Below, in pieces: positions 1 to 5,900 of a stretch of 20,979 nucleotides of DNA. Both the position numbers and the translations under genes were made by a program. Source of the DNA: a virus; IMG/VR virus record IMGVR_UViG_3300048033_000633, positions 1-20,979 of that record; one strand, written 5' to 3'. Position 1 is the stretch's first letter. Each line of letters begins with the position of its first letter. The notes under the pieces were generated by a model. The model had not been told where the DNA came from. It saw only the letters and a program-made list of their open reading frames with translations, and did no database searches.

Positions 1-146
1 CGAATCATATAAGATTCGCCGAGAAGTTGGTTTTCTTTCCAAGTGTTACCCCAAAATTCATTCGGGTTTATCCCAACCTGCCCAATATAATAATCAAGTA
101 GTGTGTCCCAGTCAAGTTGGGAATTTACTTTCCCGCTTTTGTAGTG
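1..146 (-). CDS. gpT-like extension of tail assembly chaperone (partial, made by -1 frameshift)
   Basis: This is an open frame in -1 phase to the upstream gpG gene. After the slippery site it reads HYKSGKVNSQLDWDTLLDYY and continues with residues such as GINPNEFW to the window edge, about 48 residues with no stop. It has no start codon of its own before an ATG at 8-6, and the frame is open upstream only to 182. That fits translation only as a gpG-T fusion. In lambda-like siphoviruses the G and GT proteins bind the tape measure protein and recruit tail tube subunits, then are lost from the virion. Tape measure should lie just beyond the window. The C-terminus is cut by the window end. Confidence 0.8.
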
Positions 147-502
147 TTTTTTACATTTCTTTCGATTCCCATATTTAAGGAATTACCAAGGATTCGCGAT
201 TCAGTCATCGCTTGTAAAATCTTCTCTAATTCGTCTGCGCCTAAATCTTCAAGCCAAGCGCCAACCGTGAATTGATTGTATTCGGGTTCTACGCCGTTTT
301 CTTGGTCGTTTGCCAAAAGCGCGGCATAAATTAAGGCGCGTATATTTGATAACGAAACACCAGCGCCAAAAACATCACCGATTTCTTCAAGGGAAATCCC
401 AAGAATATCGGTAAAGTTTGCCCAAAAGTTCATTGAAAAATGCATCGTGCGGTTTTTACCGCCCAACTTTGTTGTGTAGTAGCCACGTTTCCTTGTTGCC
501 AT
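125..502 (-). CDS. Tail assembly chaperone, gpG-like
   Basis: A 125-residue protein located after the tail tube genes, where siphoviruses encode the tail assembly chaperone that precedes tape measure. The sequence has a helical middle with Asp/Glu-rich segments (LGISLEEIGDVFGAG around residues 34-48; LEDLGADELEKILQAM around 83-98) and a basic tail (NTTKAGK), typical of Bacteroidota gpG-like proteins. The main evidence is position plus the in-frame slippery heptamer at codons 118-119, which would divert some ribosomes into the gpT frame. The start ATG is preceded by an A/T-rich leader and a stem-loop. The family assignment rests on context and frameshift rather than a catalytic motif. Confidence 0.8.
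   Translation of the reverse strand: MATRKRGYYTTKLGGKNRTMHFSMNFWANFTDILGISLEEIGDVFGAGVSLSNIRALIYAALLANDQENGVEPEYNQFTVGAWLEDLGADELEKILQAMTESRILGNSLNMGIERNVKNTTKAGK
146..152 (-). other. -1 programmed ribosomal frameshift site A AAA AAC
   Basis: On the minus strand the heptamer AAAAAAC lies in the gpG frame as gta-aaa-aac, which is the classical X XXY YYZ arrangement. It comes 6 sense codons before the gpG stop codon. Slipping back one base enters the open gpT frame. Eleven bases downstream GGGAA and TTCCC (134-130 and 123-119) can form a five-base-pair stem over the gpG stop codon, a possible stimulator; the spacer is a little longer than usual. Confidence 0.85.
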
Positions 503-516
503 AAGAATATATATTT

Positions 517-542
517 GGCGCCGAATCCCCTAATTCAGCGCC
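517..542 (-). repeat. Stem-loop between tail tube and gpG genes
   Basis: A ten-base-pair inverted repeat, GGCGCTGAAT and ATTCGGCGCC on the minus strand, with one T-G wobble and a six-base loop. It fills the 48-base gap between the second tail tube gene and gpG. No U-run follows; the next bases are AAATATATATTC and then the gpG ATG. It therefore looks like an mRNA processing or stability element, or a leaky attenuator that lowers gpG relative to tail tube, rather than a classical terminator. Confidence 0.6.
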
Positions 543-551
543 GTTTTAAAT

Positions 552-977
552 TTATACGTTAGTCGAAGAACTAATTGCTCCAGTAATAGTAATTTCACCG
601 CTGAAAGATACAGGCGATTCCATTTCTGCAGATACTTCGATTGAAGAAATAAACCCTTCACCTTCGTAAACTGTATCACCAGAAGCGGCAGTTCCGAAAG
701 ACCAATCAACCTTATTACGTCCAGTTACATAGCCGATAATTTCTTCAGCGTTTGCAGAATCATCATAAGCAACAAGACCTTCAAAAGAAATTGTTCCACC
801 GCGAACACCTGAAATAAATTCAGAATATCCGTTTGAATCTTTCGTAGTAGCTTCCGGAAGATCGTGCGAAAGCGACATAGAACAAGAAGTTGTGTGTCCA
901 ATAGTCGCTAAAGTACCGCCATCGCCGATAACTTTTACTAGCAAATTGGATCCGTTGAATACACCAGTCGTAGCCAT
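552..977 (-). CDS. Tail tube (major tail) protein, copy A
   Basis: A 141-residue protein likely to form the stacked rings of a non-contractile tail tube. Support: small size, beta-rich composition, the segment EATTKDSNGYSEFISGVRGG (about residues 42-61) typical of TP901-1-type major tail proteins, and location just before the G/GT chaperone genes. It is clearly related to the next upstream gene, which carries ATTKDSQGWQEFLSGIRSG at the equivalent place. It has a 57-base AT-rich leader with a TAnnTTTG box, which would suit a protein needed in hundreds of copies. Which copy is the main tube subunit is not decided by sequence; this one has the better leader and lies next to the chaperone. Confidence 0.82.
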   Translation of the reverse strand: MATTGVFNGSNLLVKVIGDGGTLATIGHTTSCSMSLSHDLPEATTKDSNGYSEFISGVRGGTISFEGLVAYDDSANAEEIIGYVTGRNKVDWSFGTAASGDTVYEGEGFISSIEVSAEMESPVSFSGEITITGAISSSTNV

Positions 978-1013
978 ATTGTTTTTTAAATTATTTCGTT
1001 ATCAAATTTTAAC

Positions 1014-1021
1014 CAAATATA
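1014..1021 (-). promoter_or_regulatory. Candidate Bacteroidota -7 box upstream of tail tube A
   Basis: TATATTTG on the minus strand matches the Bacteroidota -7 consensus TAnnTTTG and lies 36 bases before the start codon, in the largest gap of this part of the window. No convincing TTTG -33 element is found 17-21 bases upstream, so this is a weak call. Confidence 0.35.
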
Positions 1022-1034
1022 CAAAGAAAAAAAA

Positions 1035-1499
1035 TTACACTAGATTCCAGTTCTCGTTCAATGATTCCCATTGCGTGAATATCGTGTCCCAGGTTTCGCC
1101 TTCGGTGATACTTACCGCGAATAATCCAGTAAGTTGAATTTCTACGTTAAAAGAAACCGCGCCGTTGTTTTCAGCGACTTCGGATATATTAGTTACAAAA
1201 CCATTTCCCCGAATGATAACTTTTTGACTTGAAGGTTGTTTGAAATAAAAATCATTGATCGATCTTGTGATCAACATTTCTTCAAGTTGGGCGAAGTTTA
1301 AGGAATCGGAATAATCAGTTAGACCTTCGGCTCGAACCCTTCCGGATCGAATACCCGACAAAAATTCCTGCCATCCTTGCGAATCCTTTGTTGTCGCATC
1401 GGCTAGGTCTTGTTCTAAATTAATAACGGTGCTAGTCGAATGACCTAACACCGTATCATCTTTTAGAAGTAAAAAAGAAGTTGCGTTGATTGCCGACAT
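1035..1499 (-). CDS. Tail tube-like protein, copy B
   Basis: A 154-residue paralogue of the following gene. The shared core runs from about LEQDLADATTKDSQGWQEF through LSGIRSGRVRAEGLTDYSDS (roughly residues 28-67), against the matching LSHDLPEATTKDSNGYSEF region in copy A. A later GNGFVTNISEVAENNGAVSF matches GEGFISSIEVSAEMESPVSF of copy A. It carries a C-terminal tail of about 20 residues with repeated Trp (WDTIFTQWESLNENWNLV) not seen in copy A. It may be a second tube subunit, a tube terminator or initiator ring, or a decorated minor tail protein. It starts 5 bases after the previous stop codon, so the two are co-transcribed. Confidence 0.75.
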   Translation of the reverse strand: MSAINATSFLLLKDDTVLGHSTSTVINLEQDLADATTKDSQGWQEFLSGIRSGRVRAEGLTDYSDSLNFAQLEEMLITRSINDFYFKQPSSQKVIIRGNGFVTNISEVAENNGAVSFNVEIQLTGLFAVSITEGETWDTIFTQWESLNENWNLV

Positions 1500-1504
1500 A
1501 GCAA

Positions 1505-1780
1505 TTACTTCACTTCTTCAGCATCTACGACTTCAATATTGCTTGCATCTTCATCTTCGATCGGCGTAAATTCGCCAGTCTTTAAATCGATCTGAATCTT
1601 GCCGTGCTTTTCTTCTAGTTCTTTTGCGATCGCATCTTGTTCAGACTGAACTTGAACAAACGCATGAAGCAAAGCGTGCTTTTGAAGTTCTAAAGCACCA
1701 AGTTCCCCTTGAATCTTAGCTTTGTTTTCTTGTTGTTTTTGAAGGTTTTCAAGAATCCCTTCTTCGATCTTGTTTGCCAT
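1505..1780 (-). CDS. Small coiled-coil protein in tail operon
   Basis: A 91-residue protein, not recognised as a named family. Residues about 5-60 are a continuous charged helix (ENLQKQQENKAKIQGELGAL and following heptads) that should form a coiled coil. The last 30 residues are acidic and probably disordered (TPIEDEDASNIEVVDAEEVK). It sits in a tail gene run, 23 bases after the gene at 1804-2151 and 5 bases before tail tube copy B. A structural, chaperone or linker role in tail assembly is possible, by context only. Confidence 0.6.
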   Translation of the reverse strand: MANKIEEGILENLQKQQENKAKIQGELGALELQKHALLHAFVQVQSEQDAIAKELEEKHGKIQIDLKTGEFTPIEDEDASNIEVVDAEEVK

Positions 1781-1803
1781 TTGTAAAAATTATTTTTGTA
1801 AAG

Positions 1804-2151
1804 TTAAACAATTTCTTCGTTTGTTGGCGCATCTAGCGTTTCAGGAACTCGTAAAGTTACCATTGTTGGCGCCGCTAATTCTGCAAGTTGCGCGTCAAGA
1901 TTTTCTTTAAATTCTTCAACGTTCAACTGCGGTTCAATCCACGAAATAACATCTGCTTGCGTAAGCTGATCGAAAGGCGTAAAGTTTTCTGCATCTACAC
2001 TTGGCAAATGCTGAACGCCTATCTGCCGTGCTACGTTTTCATTTTCGTCTTTTGCGATATACGAATAATGAACATTATAAATTACGTTTTCAAGACCATC
2101 TTGATTTACGTGCGCATCTACCGCTTCAATTTGAAAAAAATATGTATTCAT
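1804..2151 (-). CDS. Conserved phage protein of unknown function
   Basis: A 115-residue acidic protein beginning MNTYFFQIEAVDAHVNQDGL. The N-terminal half looks like beta strands (ENVIYNVHYSYIAKD). The segment FTPFDQLTQADVISWIEPQL (about residues 57-76) followed by LDAQLAEL resembles a small, widespread family of uncharacterised phage proteins near tail genes, which I recall as a DUF7936-like pattern; this was not searched. It starts one base after the stop of the Cys-rich gene at 2153, so it is translationally coupled to it. No catalytic motif is visible. Confidence 0.6.
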   Translation of the reverse strand: MNTYFFQIEAVDAHVNQDGLENVIYNVHYSYIAKDENENVARQIGVQHLPSVDAENFTPFDQLTQADVISWIEPQLNVEEFKENLDAQLAELAAPTMVTLRVPETLDAPTNEEIV

Positions 2152-2152
2152 T

Positions 2153-2371
2153 TTACCATTTATTTAAAGGACATTTTTCTGTTTTTACTAGCGTTTTAGC
2201 CATTAAATTACAAGTACAAATTGTGCATTTGTTATTCTTTCGCTTATCGCATTCATCACAAATATACAAACGCTTTTCTGCAAGTTGATAATCTTCCGGC
2301 GCAGGTTTCCAGCCTAACCGCATCAATCCGTATTTTGCCCACCCGTGAAATATTGCTTCAATCTTTGTCAT
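2153..2371 (-). CDS. Small Cys-rich (likely zinc-binding) phage protein
   Basis: I place the start at the internal ATG at 2371, giving 72 residues. A longer reading from 2428 would run through the end of the preceding gene and adds only residues encoded out of frame to it. The protein has CDECDKRKNNKCTICTC (about residues 38-54) and a final KCPLNKW, six or seven Cys spaced as in a zinc ribbon. A pattern of this kind (iCd.C...C..CgC...K....CP.gkW) recurs in many phages with no known function. It starts 14 bases after the stop of the gene at 2386-2919. A metal-binding role is inferred from the Cys spacing. Confidence 0.7.
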   Translation of the reverse strand: MTKIEAIFHGWAKYGLMRLGWKPAPEDYQLAEKRLYICDECDKRKNNKCTICTCNLMAKTLVKTEKCPLNKW

Positions 2372-2385
2372 AAGCTTTGCTTTGA

Positions 2386-2919
2386 TTATGGACAACCGTA
2401 ATTTCCAACAAAAGCGTTTCCATTCCATTGACGAACCGGTGCAACACCGCCGTTCGAATCTTCATAATAGAATCCTGCCGCCGCCGGTACACAAGACCCG
2501 CCGCCTTGGTTTCGATATAACTGCGTTGAACTTGTCCAACTTGAACTGTTTGTGTAATAAGTTCTTTGAATCTGTGAACAAGGATCACCACCTAAAGTTG
2601 TTGCATATCCTAAAGTTCTAGCCGTAAGCGTTGAACAAGACAAACCGTAATCGTGATCGTATCCGCGCCATTCAGACATTGCGTGTGGTTTTGAACTATC
2701 CGGATAGTTTACCCCGTTTGTATTTGTACCTTCAAAATTCTGAAAAGTTTCTGCTAAATCTAACAAGCTGATCGGCGTATAAGGCGTGCTTGTAGAACCA
2801 TAATTGTCAAATTCTTTTTCCCTAGCTATTCCACGCAAAGATATTTCGCCAAGACTAGGAACAATCGCCCAACTGATTCCAGACCCTAACCCAATTAAAA
2901 CATCAAATAAATCAAACAT
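2386..2919 (-). CDS. Putative tail tip or receptor-binding protein
   Basis: A 177-residue protein whose start overlaps the end of the large fibre gene by 8 bases. Residues about 23-32 (SLGEISLRGIAREK) and 50-58 (ISLLDLAETF), then MSEWRGYDHDYG near residue 81-92, follow the ISLsDia...MSeWrGY pattern I associate with distal tail or adhesin-like proteins of Bacteroidota phages. The C-terminal half is rich in Ser, Thr, Tyr and Gly with five Cys (C95, C113, C143, C176 among them), suggesting a compact, possibly disulphide-bonded or metal-binding head. Partnering with the fibre is inferred from the overlap. Exact role uncertain. Confidence 0.55.
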   Translation of the reverse strand: MFDLFDVLIGLGSGISWAIVPSLGEISLRGIAREKEFDNYGSTSTPYTPISLLDLAETFQNFEGTNTNGVNYPDSSKPHAMSEWRGYDHDYGLSCSTLTARTLGYATTLGGDPCSQIQRTYYTNSSSWTSSTQLYRNQGGGSCVPAAAGFYYEDSNGGVAPVRQWNGNAFVGNYGCP

Positions 2920-5900
2920 TAAGCTTTTCTTTTAATTCATCAATTTGTTTTTGTTGGTCTTTGATTGCTTCAACTAAAACGGCAACCATCTTTTCGTAAT
3001 CTACGGTTTTATATTCTGTTTCACCATCGCCAACAAAAGGCAATTTTTGATCGCTTACAATTTCCGGAATTACCTGCTCGACTTCTTGCGCAATAAACCC
3101 AATATCTTTTTTTCCTTTTCGACCGCCATCGTTCCAAATATATTCTACACCCCGAAGCGATTTAACTTTTTCTAGCGCCGAATCAATCGTTGATACATCG
3201 TCTTTTAGTCGTTGATCTGAAGGTGTAGTTGAAAAAGCAATGATATCATTTGCGGCGTGGAATTTTCCGTTTGAATCCATTCGGAAACGTTCAACCGGAT
3301 TGCTTCCGTCGCGCATCCAAAATTGTAAAGAACCGACAATGCTTCCGGCATAATAAGCGCGTATTTGCGCGCGGTGGTGTTGCCCATCTGATCCATTTGT
3401 CGAAAATCCAATACCCGCCCAATTCGAATTATTTTGATTCGTGTTTATTAAGAATAAGGTATCATTATAATTTGTACCAGAATTTGCGTTTGAATGTTCT
3501 ACCCCTGCACCATATTGGCTACCTGATTGAACGGTAAAGTTTCCATAAATCGCGTTCGGATATCCTACATATACTTGTTTTGAAGAATTTATTCTTAATG
3601 CTATATTATTACCACCTTCATAACCATCCCTGCTAAATCTAAAAGCATTTGCATTAAAAAGGTGTTCCCCGCTACTTGCGTATTGTCTTGTTTCCCAAGA
3701 ACCGATATTTGTGCCATCGTGTCCAAAATATAAATAGTTTCCACCGCGAATTGCCGCTACCCCATTAATATCAAGCGCAGTTCCGGAAGTCGCTGACGTT
3801 GTATTTATTCCCGTGGTGCTAGTATTGACAATAAAATCAGGATTTGAATCTTTATTTCCATTTACATACGCAATCCATTGGTTATTTCTTGCATCGTATA
3901 AACCTAACTTTCTTGCGGTTCCTGCAACCGGATAAAACTTCATTCTTACATTGTAATCATCTACACCTGAAGTTCTTTGAACTTGGAATCCCCAATTTGT
4001 ATCTATTGACCTTGTTTGGTTATTGCTAATTGCGTAAAGACCTGAATTATAAGTACCATCACCAAATCCTATTTCTTTAGTGTCTGATTTGATAATAAAC
4101 GAAGGGTATGTATCACCTGCTGAAAGTAGCAAGTTATTAGTAGCGTAAACTGCATAGTCATTCAGGTAAGTTGAACTATATGCCCATTGACCGTTTCCTA
4201 ATCCGCCGACAAACGTGCTTCCATTATAAAGCCTAAACGCCGCCGTTGTTGCAGTTTGGTCTATAAATCCATTTACTTGTAAAGGCTGACTTGTAGAATT
4301 TGAAGTTTGCCCAATAAGCACCTGACCACCTGAAAGGATAGTCATATTTCTTGTAGCCGTTCCGTTGGTATAAAAATATAATTCGCCATTAGCGCCACCG
4401 ACCGCCGATTGAACATTGTAGCTTGTATCGGTAAACAATACGGAATTATAGACTTCCATATCATAATAAACTCGAAGCGATCTAATTGACTGTTTAGTTG
4501 GATTGATTTCTACCCTACCATTTGATCCTTTTATTTTTAATCTTTCAACAAGCGTTCCAGACGTGTTGCAATTTCTGAAAGTGATATCAGAATAAACATC
4601 GTTATTACCTTGATATAAATTATCAATATAAAGTTGGGCATCGCCGGTTGTATAAATAAATCGCCCACCAAGGGTAGCGTTGTTTTGATATCTAGCAAGC
4701 AATCCAATCGTTTGGCTATCTGCCGTACTTTGAACATCTACTAAAGCATTAGTTCCGCGAACGGTAAGTTGGTTGTCAGGGTCATCGCGGTTAATTCCTA
4801 CATATCCATTATCAGCATCTATTCGCAATCTTTCGGTATCTGAAGCGGCAATACCTGAACTTTTAGTTCTTACTGTAAAATGCCCACCATAGTCGCCGTT
4901 ATCAATTACCCTAATCGTTGCTCCTGCATTAGCAAACCCTGCTTGTGTTACGCTATAAGTGTTAAATCCTACATCTACATAATTACCATTACCTCCCTGT
5001 GAATTTTCAAAGAAAGCGCCATATCCGCTACTTGTTCTTTTTGTGTGAATTGGTGCAATAGGCGTTGAAGTATCAATCCCAAGTCCGGTATCCGAAGTAT
5101 ATAATTGCAACCCACCTGCAAGCGTAAGACCACCTTTTGCGGCATATCCACCGCGCCAACTAAAAACAAAAGGCGTTCTTGCGGCGCTAATTGAATCAGA
5201 AACCAAAGAAGCTTCCCATGCAGTAATTGTTGAATCGCTATAAAAAGTACTTCTATTGTAAGTTCCTGATCCGTTGCCGTATAGATTAATTGCCGAAGCG
5301 GCATCTATTTCTAAAGTACCTGAAACCCTTACGCCGCTATTTGTTATTACCGGTGCATATAATCTAATTGAACCAAGCGTATTCTGAATACCAAAATCAG
5401 TATCGCCACCTGAACCAAATCCTACCCATCCGCGTTCATTTCCGCCGGAATCTTTGTAAGAAATATATGAAGTAATTGCCGCGCCAGTCGAATCGGTATC
5501 TTTTAATTCAATAATAGGTGCAGTAGAATCAATGTACAATCTAGTACTTAATCTTGCCGACTTTGCAGTTATATCACCCGCACCTGATATTTTTACTACT
5601 TCGTTAGCTAAATAATCTGTATAAGTTTTTTTGTTTCTAAAAATCCAAGTATCGCCTTCTTCAATATCATCAACAACTTCAAATATATATCGAACATCGT
5701 TTGTAACGCCTGCTTCAGCATACATTCGAATCCCATCGTTATCCCCTGCGCCTTGCTGAAACATATAAGTAGGAACGGTTGAAACGCCGTTTCCGTAAGT
5801 TGTACCAACGGGATTTTGCGGCAAGTTTATTGTGCCTTTGATATCTAAATATCCATTGGCGCCAATATTAAATATATCTGTTCCGCCGCTTTTAAATTCA

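Noticed and set aside
892-1137. Plus-strand frames opposite the tail tube genes and, in the same way, opposite the fibre, portal and PP-loop genes
   Set aside because: They mirror well-supported minus-strand proteins, lack leaders and motifs, and have compositions typical of antisense frames.
2153-2428. The longer start for the Cys-rich gene
   Set aside because: The added 19 residues lie inside the end of the previous gene; the ATG at 2371 follows that stop by 14 bases.
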